A DNA stretch of 64,000 nt, from positions 1-64,000 of the forward strand of contig JAKVHY010000017.1 in assembly GCA_023284085.1 (NCBI GenBank). Reading direction: 5' to 3'. This stretch comes from Shewanella benthica. Lineage in GTDB: Bacteria; Pseudomonadota; Gammaproteobacteria; Enterobacterales; Shewanellaceae. The translations under genes and the position numbers were made by a program. Positions 20,276 to 29,870 of this stretch are shown piece after piece. The notes beneath the pieces are model-generated. The model was given only the letters and a program-made list of their open reading frames with translations, did not search any database and was not told where the DNA came from. The first letter of the stretch is position 1. Each line of letters opens with the position of its first letter.

Positions 20276-22087
20276 TTAAGGTGCGAGTGAAGAGCTTGAA
20301 CTAAGGCCTGAAGTTGCTGCAACATCTGTCGTGGTGATCAGTGGAGCTTTGAGTAAGTCGATAAGTTTGTTATCGCGTTTATAAACGTCGTGGTAGAAGA
20401 TCAGCTCCCCGTCATTGCTTGCGGCGGTCCAGTACATGATGAGGATCTCCATGGGGTTATCGAGATAGAGTTTCTGGGTTTCACCCGCGGCTATGGATTG
20501 TGTGAGTAGCTCATCTGCGGGTGAGCTTGGTATGGGGGATTGTTTGGGCTTAGTCAGTTTGCCGTTTTGAATCTTGAGCGCCTTGTCGATACTGGTTATG
20601 TTATTTCTGGCCAGGAGTTTTTCGGCGAGCACCATGGGGTTTTTAACTCGAATACAACCGTGACTGAAGGCCCTGTCTGTGTGCTCGAACAGTTGCTTGG
20701 TCGGTGTATCATGCAGATAGATGGCATGTCGATTAGGAAAGATAAACTTCACCTGTCCCAGGGCATTATTTTTCCATGGTTTCTGCACGAACCAATATTT
20801 AAATGCTCTTGGATTAACGGACTCCCAGTCTATTTTATCGATATTGAAGGCTTTGCCTGAGCTTTCCTTGAGCATGAAATGCTTCTTCTCTATGTAGTCA
20901 GGGTCACGCTGTATCTTAGCGATTATCTCCCGATTAATACTGCGGGGCACCGTCCAGGTTGGGTTGACGACCAGATAACTGATGCGGGATTTAAACAGGG
21001 GGGTCTTTGAATTGATCTTGCCTATGATGATATCGGTCTGCCAATCCAACTGGCCATCTTTAAACATCCAGAGATCGTAACCGGCCAAGTTGATGATGAT
21101 GTATTCATCGGTGAGATCGGCAGAGAGCCATCTGGCTCGCTCCATGTTGATCCTGATCTGATCCACGCGTCGAGAGAAAGGCACATTGAGTGAATCTATA
21201 GTGCCTTGGCCTATGATACCGTCGGCATTTAAGCTATGGGTCGCCTGATAGCTTGTTATTGCCGCAACAAACTCAGGGCTAAAGTGAGTGATGTTCGCCT
21301 GGCGAGAGAGGTAATTGAGTAACATCAGTCTCTGGGCAATGCTTGGCAACATGGGGGAGGACTTGCCGGCTTTCACCACGCCTCGATAGTCGATGTTTGT
21401 GAACGTCTGGTTATCGGCTAATTGACGATAGTGTTTAAGTGCCGACTTTAACTCGTAATAGGGAGTCAGTTGTGGATTGAACTGCGACAATCGCTCGGCG
21501 ACATCTTGAGCCTGTATATGGGTATTGAGCTCCTTAATTACAGTGCCTAGCTTGATGACTGCCTCATCATAATTCCAGGTCTTACCTAAGGTATCCGGGT
21601 TGACCTTGCCGTTTATCAGGTGAATACCATAGGTAATGACAGCATCGGTCAGCAAGATATCGAACTGAGCGAGTTTATATGGATCCTGCCACTCATTGAG
21701 TGCTTGGGCTCGGTAGAGAGATATTAAGTCCTGATAATGATAATCCTCTTTAAACAAGCCTTCGTCGTCGGCGCCTTTGATGGTCTCTATTACCGAGGCT
21801 GCATAATCTTTGTCATTCCATAGGCTTAAATATTGTCTTTTTTGATACAGGTGCGAGGTCAAATAGGGGCTGATGATACTCAGCTCGGCAATTTTCGAGG
21901 TTTCCCCCAAGAGAAGCGGTTCGAGCAAGGATTCGAAAATAGTATTTTCTGGGCCTGCTCCGGTGGAGGGGGCTTGTGCCACATCTGTCATGGGGGACAA
22001 TTCAGAAGCGATAGTGTTTTTAAAGGGAATAGCTTGGAGGGGCAGGCCAATTATTAGCAGAAAAATAATTGAATTAAGGTTTTTCAT
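20276..22087 (-). CDS. L,D-transpeptidase of the YcbB/LdtD type
   Basis: The 603-residue protein begins with a signal peptide (MKNLNSIIFLLIIGLPLQA). It then has a helical scaffold domain, a peptidoglycan-binding-like motif (YQATHSLNADGIIGQGTIDS, about residue 280), and a YkuD catalytic domain with HAIYLHDTP and SHGCIRVKNP near residue 480, whose cysteine is the nucleophile. It should form 3-3 cross-links in peptidoglycan in the periplasm. I chose ATG 22087, which has GGAAAG upstream and gives a clean signal peptide; the longer frame from 22180 does not. The proline/serine-rich tail ends SSSSSLAP. Confidence 0.92.
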   Translation of the reverse strand: MKNLNSIIFLLIIGLPLQAIPFKNTIASELSPMTDVAQAPSTGAGPENTIFESLLEPLLLGETSKIAELSIISPYLTSHLYQKRQYLSLWNDKDYAASVIETIKGADDEGLFKEDYHYQDLISLYRAQALNEWQDPYKLAQFDILLTDAVITYGIHLINGKVNPDTLGKTWNYDEAVIKLGTVIKELNTHIQAQDVAERLSQFNPQLTPYYELKSALKHYRQLADNQTFTNIDYRGVVKAGKSSPMLPSIAQRLMLLNYLSRQANITHFSPEFVAAITSYQATHSLNADGIIGQGTIDSLNVPFSRRVDQIRINMERARWLSADLTDEYIIINLAGYDLWMFKDGQLDWQTDIIIGKINSKTPLFKSRISYLVVNPTWTVPRSINREIIAKIQRDPDYIEKKHFMLKESSGKAFNIDKIDWESVNPRAFKYWFVQKPWKNNALGQVKFIFPNRHAIYLHDTPTKQLFEHTDRAFSHGCIRVKNPMVLAEKLLARNNITSIDKALKIQNGKLTKPKQSPIPSSPADELLTQSIAAGETQKLYLDNPMEILIMYWTAASNDGELIFYHDVYKRDNKLIDLLKAPLITTTDVAATSGLSSSSSLAP

Positions 22088-22414
22088 ATGGTGTTTTTCT
22101 TTCCGTGAAAACAAGCATCTAAATGTCGAATATTTAACTGGTTTTACTGTCATAAAACCGGCCATCAAAACCAAGTTCACGGTACGTTATTCTCATTAAA
22201 CAGTCAAAGAATACACTCGAGAACTTGACTGATTTCACATCGGCTTATCCCAAGGTCTAATGGGAATCGGTGTATCTGCCAGCATAATGGAATTTGGCTT
22301 GGCTGTTTTATATACAAAGCATCGACAAGAGATGTGTATAGAAATGGCTAAGAATTCAAGATAAGAAATAAGCAAAGATCAGTGATTCATATCGATCAGT
22401 ATTAGGGGAGAGCA
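22088..22414. other. Divergent intergenic region
   Basis: This gap between the L,D-transpeptidase and acyl-CoA synthetase genes must hold both promoters. I see one dyad, GGTTTTA/TAAAACC at 22140-22159, and GGGGAG before the synthetase ATG. No known operator is clear. Confidence 0.4.
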
Positions 22415-24385
22415 ATGGATATGTCGGAACGTATGTCAAATAGCGAAATGTTACATAGAGAAGCAGTAGAGTCGCAAGCTAATCAAGACCTTCATCGAGC
22501 CTTACATGCCAAATCTCTCGCTGAACCAGAGGCTTTCTGGGCCGATGCGGCAAAGGCTGTCCATTGGGACAAGCCTTGGGATAAGGTGCTCGATGAGAGC
22601 CGCGCGCCACTTTACTCTTGGTTTTCTGGGGCCCAGTGCAATACCTGTTACAACGCAGTCGACCGTCATGTGGAGCAAGGCCGGGGTATGCAGGTCGCAA
22701 TTCAGTATGTCAGCCCGGTTACTGATACCGAGTATGGTATTACCTATGATGAGCTGTTGGCTCAAGTGAGTCGCCTTGCCGGCTATATGCATGCTAATGG
22801 TGTTAAAAAGGGCGATAGGGTGATCATCTATATGCCCATGATCCCAGAGACGGCTTATGCCATGTTGGCCTGTGCTCGTTTAGGCGCCATCCACTCAGTG
22901 GTCTTCGGTGGATTCGCGGCCAGTGAGTTGGCCGCTCGTATCGAGGACGCTAAACCTAAGCTCATTCTGTCTGCATCATGTGGCATCGAGCCATCCGGTG
23001 TGGTGCCCTATAAGCCTTTGCTCGATGCCGCTATTGCCCAGTCTCGGCATAAGGTCGAGCAATGTATCATTTTAAACCGCAGCCAATATAGCGCCGAGAT
23101 GGTAGCGGGCCGGGATAGCGATTGGCAGACCGCGGTAGCTTCTGCTGACTCCATAGCTTGTCAAACTGTCGCCGCTACCGATCCTCTCTATGTGCTCTAT
23201 ACGTCGGGAACCACGGGCCAACCTAAAGGCGTGGTGCGTGATAACGGCGGTCACAGCGTCGCACTCATGTGGTCGATGCAGCATATCTATGATATCGGTC
23301 CGGGTGATACCTTCTGGGCCGCATCGGATGTTGGTTGGGTCGTGGGGCACTCCTACATCGTCTATGGACCCTTGCTGGTGGGCGCGACTACACTCCTGTT
23401 CGAAGGCAAACCTATCGGCACGCCGGATCCCGGCATTTTTTGGCGCATGATTGAAAAGTACAAGGTGAAAAGCTTTTTTACCGCTCCGACCGCCATACGC
23501 GCCATAAAACGCGATGACCCTGATGGTGACTTCTTAAGGGACGTCGACCTGTCATGCTTAAAAACCCTGTTTCTGGCGGGAGAGCGCTGCGATCCCGATA
23601 CCTTACATTGGGCCGAAGCGCGACTGAAAAAACCAGTGATAGATCATTGGTGGCAAACTGAAACGGGTTGGCCCGTGGCAGCTAACTTGATGGGGACTGC
23701 GCCGGTGAAGGTAAAACCTGGCTCGCCGGCACTGGCAGTGCCAGGCTTTAGGGTCGAAGTGCTCGATGAGTTGGGGGAGATAGTACCTGCAGGGCAATCG
23801 GGTAATGTGGTGATCAAGTTACCTCTGCCACCCGGGGCTCTCACCACGCTTTGGCACAATGAAGCCCGATATCTCGACAGTTATTTATCCATGTATCCGG
23901 GTTATTACCTTACCGGAGATGCAGGCTATATGGATGAAGACGGTTATCTCTATATCATGAGTCGCATCGATGACATCATCAATGTCGCCGGTCATCGACT
24001 CTCTACCGGGCGCTTCGAAGAGGTCTTGTGTCAACATGAGGCGGTTGCCGAAGTTGCAGTCATCGGCGTCGAGGATAAATTAAAGGGCCAGTTGCCTCTG
24101 GGTTTAGTGGTATTAAAGAAGGGCGTAAACTTAAGCGATGAGGACTTGCACCGAGAGTTAATTGCCTTGGTGAGATCACAGATCGGTCCGGTGGCCTCTT
24201 TTCGTCTGGTCAGTGTCATTCAAAAACTGCCTAAGACGCGCTCGGGCAAAGTACTGCGAGGGACCATGAGGAAAATAGCCGATAACCAGAGTTATAAGAT
24301 GCCGGCGACTATCGAAGACCCTCATACTTTAGACCTGGTGCGCAATACGCTCACACGCATGGGCTACGCGGACTCCCTAGTGTGA
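22415..24385 (+). CDS. PrpE-like acyl-CoA synthetase (propionate/acetate)
   Basis: The 656-residue AMP-forming synthetase has the A3 loop YTSGTTGQPKGV near residue 262, the hinge region GDAGYMDEDGYLYIMSRIDD, and the catalytic lysine in KTRSGKVLRG near residue 610. The segment SASCGIEPSGVVPYKPLLDA is typical of PrpE/ACSS3 rather than AcsA, which suggests propionate as preferred substrate; this is inferred from similarity. AGGGGAG lies just before the ATG. It is divergent from the L,D-transpeptidase and near the liu operon, where it may salvage free short-chain acids. Confidence 0.88.
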   Translation: MDMSERMSNSEMLHREAVESQANQDLHRALHAKSLAEPEAFWADAAKAVHWDKPWDKVLDESRAPLYSWFSGAQCNTCYNAVDRHVEQGRGMQVAIQYVSPVTDTEYGITYDELLAQVSRLAGYMHANGVKKGDRVIIYMPMIPETAYAMLACARLGAIHSVVFGGFAASELAARIEDAKPKLILSASCGIEPSGVVPYKPLLDAAIAQSRHKVEQCIILNRSQYSAEMVAGRDSDWQTAVASADSIACQTVAATDPLYVLYTSGTTGQPKGVVRDNGGHSVALMWSMQHIYDIGPGDTFWAASDVGWVVGHSYIVYGPLLVGATTLLFEGKPIGTPDPGIFWRMIEKYKVKSFFTAPTAIRAIKRDDPDGDFLRDVDLSCLKTLFLAGERCDPDTLHWAEARLKKPVIDHWWQTETGWPVAANLMGTAPVKVKPGSPALAVPGFRVEVLDELGEIVPAGQSGNVVIKLPLPPGALTTLWHNEARYLDSYLSMYPGYYLTGDAGYMDEDGYLYIMSRIDDIINVAGHRLSTGRFEEVLCQHEAVAEVAVIGVEDKLKGQLPLGLVVLKKGVNLSDEDLHRELIALVRSQIGPVASFRLVSVIQKLPKTRSGKVLRGTMRKIADNQSYKMPATIEDPHTLDLVRNTLTRMGYADSLV

Positions 24386-24422
24386 TCAGCTTAAGCGTGA
24401 CCCTGCTAATCTAAGGTGGGGA

Positions 24423-24457
24423 TTCCTTCAATGCTAACGTGTTTAGCATTGAAGGAT
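24423..24457. terminator. Strong hairpin after the acyl-CoA synthetase gene
   Basis: TCCTTCAATGCTAA and TTAGCATTGAAGGA form a perfect 14-bp stem with a 5-nt loop, about 40 bp after the stop. No U-tract follows, so it may be a terminator or an mRNA-stabilising hairpin. Confidence 0.6.
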
Positions 24458-24683
24458 TATAGATGAACATGAAACTAATTCGTCATTCAAGCGTAAAGCC
24501 TAGTAATTAACTTACCAAAGTCTGTATAATCTCCGCCAAAATATAACCTATCGTCTATGCTCCTTAGATGAGCAGCCTCTTATAAAAGAGCGACTAATAT
24601 TCTACCTGTCCTCGGGACTTGAATGGGTCTTAGTCAATAACAAGATAGGGTAAATTATCTCTGTGACCTGCGGAATTTAATCA

Positions 24684-26237
24684 ATGCAAAACCACACCAA
24701 ATTACATGATATCGGCGTTATTGGACTGGGTGTTATGGGCAAGAACCTTGCACTTAATATTGCTGATAACCAATACAGCGTCGCCGCGTTTGACCTCGAT
24801 GCAGACAAGGTGCAAGGTGTTGTGCAACAAGAGAAATCTGAGCGCGCCGCCAGCCAGCAAGCCCAAGTACCTTTGCGTATCAATGGCTGTAATAATCTTT
24901 CTGAAATGTTATCTAGCCTCGAAAAACCGCGTATCTTGGTGCTATCAGTGCCAGCGGGGGCCCCTGTAGATGGTGTGTGTAATGCACTCATTGATGCGGG
25001 TATCGAGTCCGATGATATCGTTATCGATACCGGTAATAGCTTGTGGACCGATACCATCGAGCGTGAAGCGCGTTACGCTAAGCAATTTGTCTTCTTCAGC
25101 TGCGCCGTATCCGGCGGTGAGATGGGCGCGCGTTTCGGCCCATCATTGATGCCAAGCGGTGACATCAAGGCCTGGGATAGAATCAAACCTATCTGGGAAG
25201 CGATTGCGGCCAAAGTCGATGCTGAAACTGGCTTACCCATAGAGCGTCAGGAGCCGGGAAACCCGGTGACTGAAGGCGAGCCATGTACTACCTATATTGG
25301 CCCGGCAGGTTCTGGTCATTATGTGAAGATGGTGCATAACGGCATCGAATACGCTGACATGCAGCTTATCTGTGAAGCCTATCAGCTGCTCAGTGATGGC
25401 TTTGCCATGACGACGACTGAGATTGCCGACCTGTTTGATAAATGGAACCAAGGCAGCCTGAATAGCTACTTGATGGAGATCAGCGCCCAAGTATTGAGAC
25501 AGGCCGATCCTATTTCCGGTAAGCCTCTGGTTTCGATGATCCTCGATAAGGCAGGGCAGAAGGGCACTGGACTCTGGACTGCGGTCAGCAGCCTGCAGAT
25601 AGGTTGCCCGGCCCCAACGATTGCCGAAGCCGTCTATGCTCGCGCCGTTAGTACCCAAAAACAGCAGAGACAGACATTGAGTCAACGGCTAAAAGGTCCT
25701 GCGGCCGAAAAGCCAACGGCTGATGAGCGTGATACTTTTATTGACCAGCTTGAAAATGCCCTCTATTGCGCCAAGATTGCCTGTTATTCCCAAGGCTTCC
25801 AGCTGATGGCTATGGCGGCGAAAGACAGAGGTTGGACGTTAAACTTCGCCGAGATTGCCAAAATCTGGCGTGCCGGCTGTATTATCCGAGCCCGGTTCCT
25901 GCAATCTATCACTCAAGCCTATCAGGCAGCCGCGAATGATGGCACCGAGTTGGTTAACTTGTTGATGGCCGATGATTTCAGCATTGCTTTGTCTGAGAAA
26001 CAACTGGATTGGCGTAAGGCAGTATCGGCGGCGGTACTCAAAGGTATTCCTGTGCCTTGTATCAGTTCGGCTCTGGCCTATTACGACAGTTATCGCTGTG
26101 AAACCTTGCCAGCTAGTCTGCTGCAGGGACAGAGAGACTTCTTCGGTGCCCACACCTTTGAGCGCACCGATAAGCCAGCGGGTGAGAAGTATCACCTCAA
26201 CTGGAGCCATGCTACCAGAGATTTGATGAAGGTCTGA
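24684..26237 (+). CDS. gnd: 6-phosphogluconate dehydrogenase (decarboxylating)
   Basis: The 517-residue protein has the Rossmann motif IGVIGLGVMGKNLALNI, VSGGEMGARFGPSLMPSG, and the signature GPAGSGHYVKMVHNGIEYAD with the catalytic lysine, plus DKAGQKGTGLWTAVSS. The length exceeds the usual 468-485 residues, as in the longer gammaproteobacterial form. It makes ribulose 5-phosphate, CO2 and NADPH in the pentose phosphate pathway. A terminator follows at 26281. Confidence 0.95.
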   Translation: MQNHTKLHDIGVIGLGVMGKNLALNIADNQYSVAAFDLDADKVQGVVQQEKSERAASQQAQVPLRINGCNNLSEMLSSLEKPRILVLSVPAGAPVDGVCNALIDAGIESDDIVIDTGNSLWTDTIEREARYAKQFVFFSCAVSGGEMGARFGPSLMPSGDIKAWDRIKPIWEAIAAKVDAETGLPIERQEPGNPVTEGEPCTTYIGPAGSGHYVKMVHNGIEYADMQLICEAYQLLSDGFAMTTTEIADLFDKWNQGSLNSYLMEISAQVLRQADPISGKPLVSMILDKAGQKGTGLWTAVSSLQIGCPAPTIAEAVYARAVSTQKQQRQTLSQRLKGPAAEKPTADERDTFIDQLENALYCAKIACYSQGFQLMAMAAKDRGWTLNFAEIAKIWRAGCIIRARFLQSITQAYQAAANDGTELVNLLMADDFSIALSEKQLDWRKAVSAAVLKGIPVPCISSALAYYDSYRCETLPASLLQGQRDFFGAHTFERTDKPAGEKYHLNWSHATRDLMKV

Positions 26238-26280
26238 TACCAATCGATATGGTATCTTCTTGCTAGTTATAGCAAAGCGT

Positions 26281-26309
26281 AAAAAAGGCTTCCATGGGAA
26301 GCCTTTTTT
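26281..26309. terminator. Bidirectional terminator between gnd and the pseudouridine synthase gene
   Basis: An A-run, GGCTTCC-ATG-GGAAGCC and a T-run form a terminator usable in both directions, between two convergent genes. Confidence 0.93.
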
Positions 26310-26357
26310 GTGCGCGTTAGCAATCGAGCTGTGTCATACAATTAATAAAAATCACTC

Positions 26358-28061
26358 TTAAAAATCTGCCTCGACGCTAAAGCTCATGGCTTCACGTGTC
26401 CTTGGATGATTGAGCTCCAATAGCTCGGCATGTAGGTGTAATCGCTGGCTCTTTTTGCCATACAGATCGTCACCGACTATTGGCATGTTAAGGCCTTGGG
26501 GGTGGGCGCTATGAACTCTAAGTTGATGGGTGCGCCCTGTTTTGGGATAGAGATGCACTTTAGTGCGTCCATCGCGCCGAGAAATGACCTGCCATTTAGT
26601 TTCTGCTGGCTTGCCATGTTCGAAACATACCAGTTGCCTGGGTCTATCATCGAAATCGCCGCGCAGCGGTAAACTGATGATGCCCTCATCTTGGCTTAAG
26701 TCACCGGTTAACAGGGCGACATAACGCTTCTTAACGGTGCGAGTGATAAATTGTTTCTGTAGGCTTTTGTTAGCTTCTTTATTGAGGGCTATTACCATCA
26801 AGCCTGAGGTGGACATGTCGAGTCTGTGGACGATAAGCGGGCCTGTGGCCTCAGGGTAAAGCTGTTTAATTCGTGAATACACAGAATCATCTATGTTTCG
26901 ACCCGGAACAGACAAGAACTCGGCGGGCTTGTTGACCACTAACATGTCTCTATCTTGATAGATAATTTCGAGCTGTTTACCCTCGGCTGGATTGGTCAGT
27001 AGCGGGTTTTCATCGGTAGCTAGACCCTCAAGCATATGACCCAAGATTGGCTGACATTTTCCCTGACAAGCCCCATAGTAGTTCTTATGTTGTCTTATCT
27101 CAGATTTTGGCGCTTCTCCCCACCAAAACTCGGCCATAGCGAGTGGGGTCATTCCATGTTTAAAGGCGTAATGTAACAGTTTAGGCGCGGCGCACTCGCC
27201 TGAGCCTGCTGGTGGGACCTTATGTATGGTGCCTTTAAAGATATCACCTAAACTTCTTTGCTCACCCACAATGTTTAAGAATCTATACTCATCAAACAGA
27301 CGTTGTTGCAGGGCACCGGACATGGTTTTACGTTGAAGCTTTAAGGCTGACAGGTGTTCATTCACTTGACCATGGGCTAACTTAGCGGCTGCCAGTCGTT
27401 CATCCCAATAGACGTTTAGCTCCTTTAAGCGGTTCTTATCTTGCACGCTCTCTCTGCTCATTTGAATACCGAGTAGTTTGAGGGCGTCTTCATCGAGGGA
27501 TTCACCCGCTAAACGCTGCGCCTTTCTCTGTTTACGATTCTCAATCATAGATGCACGATGGGCGGCTATCTGCTTTTCTGCGAGTTGAGTTTCATCGGCT
27601 AACCTAGCTTGTAAACGCGCCAGTTCTGGATCGCGTTTAACTTCTGTGATCTCAGCGTTTATCAGGTTTATCTTGTCTTGCTCGGGAATAAAGAAGCCGT
27701 CTTTTGCCAACATATCAAATACGGGAGGGACGAAATGTGGCAGCAGGTTTTGATCCGCTATCTTGCCGGAAAAAGCCGACAGGTAACCTAGCTCACCTTG
27801 TTCATTTTTCACCAGCAGCACACCGAACATCTTGCCTAAGCCATCACTCCCATCGACATTGAGGCCAGAGCCTTTAGCTTCACGTAAACCAAAGTCATGT
27901 TGCCAGTCAGTCTGGGTCTCGAGATGTTGCTGTAGCTCGTTCGCGGCCAACAGACACAGAGGATGAGGCTCATAATAAAACGGAAAGGTAAAACGTTCCG
28001 GAAGACTAAACTCAGCGATAGACGCTTTAAATGAGGTAAAACAATGTTCTGGAGAATGCAT
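26358..28061 (-). CDS. RluA-family RNA pseudouridine synthase with N-terminal extension
   Basis: The 567-residue protein has its RluA-type catalytic domain in the C-terminal third: IVHRLDMSTSGLMVIA near residue 410, with the catalytic aspartate, then RLHLHAELLEL and KTGRTHQLRVHSAH. The N-terminal 360 residues are an extra region with a long charged coiled coil (about 145-260) not found in E. coli RluA. A cysteine group CQGKCQ near residue 335 may bind metal. It isomerises uridine in rRNA or tRNA; the exact site cannot be read from sequence. Confidence 0.9.
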   Translation of the reverse strand: MHSPEHCFTSFKASIAEFSLPERFTFPFYYEPHPLCLLAANELQQHLETQTDWQHDFGLREAKGSGLNVDGSDGLGKMFGVLLVKNEQGELGYLSAFSGKIADQNLLPHFVPPVFDMLAKDGFFIPEQDKINLINAEITEVKRDPELARLQARLADETQLAEKQIAAHRASMIENRKQRKAQRLAGESLDEDALKLLGIQMSRESVQDKNRLKELNVYWDERLAAAKLAHGQVNEHLSALKLQRKTMSGALQQRLFDEYRFLNIVGEQRSLGDIFKGTIHKVPPAGSGECAAPKLLHYAFKHGMTPLAMAEFWWGEAPKSEIRQHKNYYGACQGKCQPILGHMLEGLATDENPLLTNPAEGKQLEIIYQDRDMLVVNKPAEFLSVPGRNIDDSVYSRIKQLYPEATGPLIVHRLDMSTSGLMVIALNKEANKSLQKQFITRTVKKRYVALLTGDLSQDEGIISLPLRGDFDDRPRQLVCFEHGKPAETKWQVISRRDGRTKVHLYPKTGRTHQLRVHSAHPQGLNMPIVGDDLYGKKSQRLHLHAELLELNHPRTREAMSFSVEADF

Positions 28062-28443
28062 CTGCTGGTCTTTTTAGTAAACGGCTAGTCATTAATGGTT
28101 AGTCGTGGACGTTTAGCGCTTGAAGCTCGAGTCTCACCTGGACTCAATGCGTTCATCTGGCATAAATGTCGATAAAAAATGAGCTGGGGATTTTAACCTT
28201 TCACAAGCAAGAGATCACCCTCAATGGAAAAATTGCTGTTTTTGTTTTGGAAGTGTTTTGTTTTAGCATTTGACAATTTTCAATAAACGTCATAAATCGG
28301 TTGGTTTTTAAATCTACTCCACTTATTCGTTCTCAATAATATGAAGTAGCCCCACTTCTTGGGGACTATTGTCCTTATTATTCGATTTCCATAGCGATAT
28401 ACTCCAAATATCAATATATGCTGAATCATCAATTAAGGAATTC
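28062..28443. other. Intergenic region with a possible sigma70 promoter
   Basis: The gap between divergent genes contains TTGACA (28270) and TAAATC 17 nt later (28293), a plausible plus-strand promoter for the flavoprotein gene. Nothing else is recognisable. Confidence 0.35.
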
Positions 28444-28989
28444 ATGCTGATGAATGTGCTTCTAATCGATGGACACCCAGATTTGAATCAGTCCACTGCG
28501 AATGCTGTGATCCTCAAGCACTATAAAAAAAATACAACGTGGACCATTAATCACTTAGGTGGTCGAGCTTTAAATCTTCCTGAAGAGCAAGCTGCATTGT
28601 TAATCGCTGATGTGGTAATCATTCAGTTTCCACTTTACTGGAGCTCTTTCCCTGCCATCTTGAAAAACTGGATTGATGACGTCTTCACCTTCAATTTCGC
28701 CTTTGGACCCAATGGTAGCCTTCTAAAAAACAAGAAGCTGGTTTTTTCTATTACTGCCGGAGCTAAAGAAGATTCATATGCTAAGAATGGTTTCAATCTC
28801 ATGCCTATTGAAGATTATCAACGGGCATTTGAGCATGTATTTCGCGCCGCAGAAATGGACATCGTTGACACGATACTGACTTTTGAGATGAATGCTGACA
28901 CTAATGAGGGAGGTAACCAGAGTTCCTGTGTTCAACTCGCAAATAATCATGCCAAAACTGTGATGTCTTGTATCTCTTTACTAAAGTGA
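28444..28989 (+). CDS. NAD(P)H-quinone oxidoreductase-like flavodoxin-fold protein
   Basis: The 181-residue protein begins with the flavodoxin-fold strand NVLLIDGHPDLNQSTAN, followed by DVVIIQFPLYWSSFPAILKNWIDDVFT, the NQO/MdaB/KefF-type FMN- and substrate-binding region. It likely carries out two-electron reduction of quinones or quinone-like compounds. Two in-frame ATGs (28444 and 28450) follow AAGGAA at 28435; the second has better spacing. The longer frame from 28369 is unlikely. Confidence 0.88.
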   Translation: MLMNVLLIDGHPDLNQSTANAVILKHYKKNTTWTINHLGGRALNLPEEQAALLIADVVIIQFPLYWSSFPAILKNWIDDVFTFNFAFGPNGSLLKNKKLVFSITAGAKEDSYAKNGFNLMPIEDYQRAFEHVFRAAEMDIVDTILTFEMNADTNEGGNQSSCVQLANNHAKTVMSCISLLK

Positions 28990-29058
28990 ATACACGATAG
29001 GAAAATTCCATATTTCAATCTTTGTTAGGTGTTTTTGTACTGCTAGGTAAGGTGATAA

Positions 29059-29784
29059 ATGGGTAAACAACCTCATATTTTAGTGGATGCCGAAGATGTG
29101 TCTGAGCGTGTTATCGTGTGCGGTGAACCTGACCGTGTTAACCGTATCGCCGGATACTTGACAGACGTGAAGCCACTATCTGACAATCGTGAGTTTCGCC
29201 TGATTCGAGGCCAATATAATGGAAAGTTGGTGACGATTTGCAGCACAGGTATTGGTAGCCCTTCAGCCATTATTGCACTGGAAGAATTGAAGCAATGTGG
29301 TGTGAAAAAAATTATTCGAGTAGGGTCAGCAGGCTCATTGCAACCTAATATAGCCTTAGGTGATGTGATCATTGCTGAAGCTGCTGTTCGAGACGAAGGA
29401 GGCTCAAAATCCTATGTGTCGTCGAGCTTTCCAGCCTATGCCAGTCTCAGGTTAACATTGGGGCTAGTCAACTATTGTGCTGACAATAAAGTTCGTTTTC
29501 ATCAAGGTGTTGTGCGCTCACACGATAGTTTCTATACCGATGATGAGGACGCTATTTGTCATTACTGGCACAATAAAGGTGTACTAGCTGCGGATATGGA
29601 AACCTCGGCGTTACTGACAGTGGGCCGGTTACGGAACCTGGAAGTCGCCTCGATTTTAACTAACGTTGTGCTTTATCAACAAGATGTAAAAGAAGGCGTT
29701 GCAGACTACGTATCGGCTAATGATGTCATGGCTCAAGGGGAAGCCAAGGCGACTAAAGCTGCTTTATTTGCTTTAACTCAATAA
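29059..29784 (+). CDS. Uridine phosphorylase-type nucleoside phosphorylase
   Basis: The 241-residue protein has the PNP/UDP family 1 signatures VIVCGEPDRVNRIAGYL (phosphate-binding GxPxR), ICSTGIGSPSAIIALEEL, IRVGSAGSLQPNIALGDVII and AADMETSALLTVGR. It is closer to uridine phosphorylase than DeoD. It cleaves nucleosides with phosphate. AAGGTG precedes the ATG. A YeiL-like regulator follows, which in E. coli also neighbours a pyrimidine nucleosidase gene. Confidence 0.88.
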   Translation: MGKQPHILVDAEDVSERVIVCGEPDRVNRIAGYLTDVKPLSDNREFRLIRGQYNGKLVTICSTGIGSPSAIIALEELKQCGVKKIIRVGSAGSLQPNIALGDVIIAEAAVRDEGGSKSYVSSSFPAYASLRLTLGLVNYCADNKVRFHQGVVRSHDSFYTDDEDAICHYWHNKGVLAADMETSALLTVGRLRNLEVASILTNVVLYQQDVKEGVADYVSANDVMAQGEAKATKAALFALTQ

Positions 29785-29802
29785 TACCGAGAGAAAATCA
29801 TC

Positions 29803-29838
29803 AATTCGCAGTTTCGTCACCGTGACTGCGAATTTTAT
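29803..29838 (+). terminator. Terminator of the nucleoside phosphorylase gene
   Basis: AATTCGCAGT and ACTGCGAATT form a 10-bp stem, extended inside by CAC/GTG, followed by TTTTAT. Confidence 0.82.
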
Positions 29839-29870
29839 CTGTAAAAAAGGCTTTGTTACCTTAATCAAAA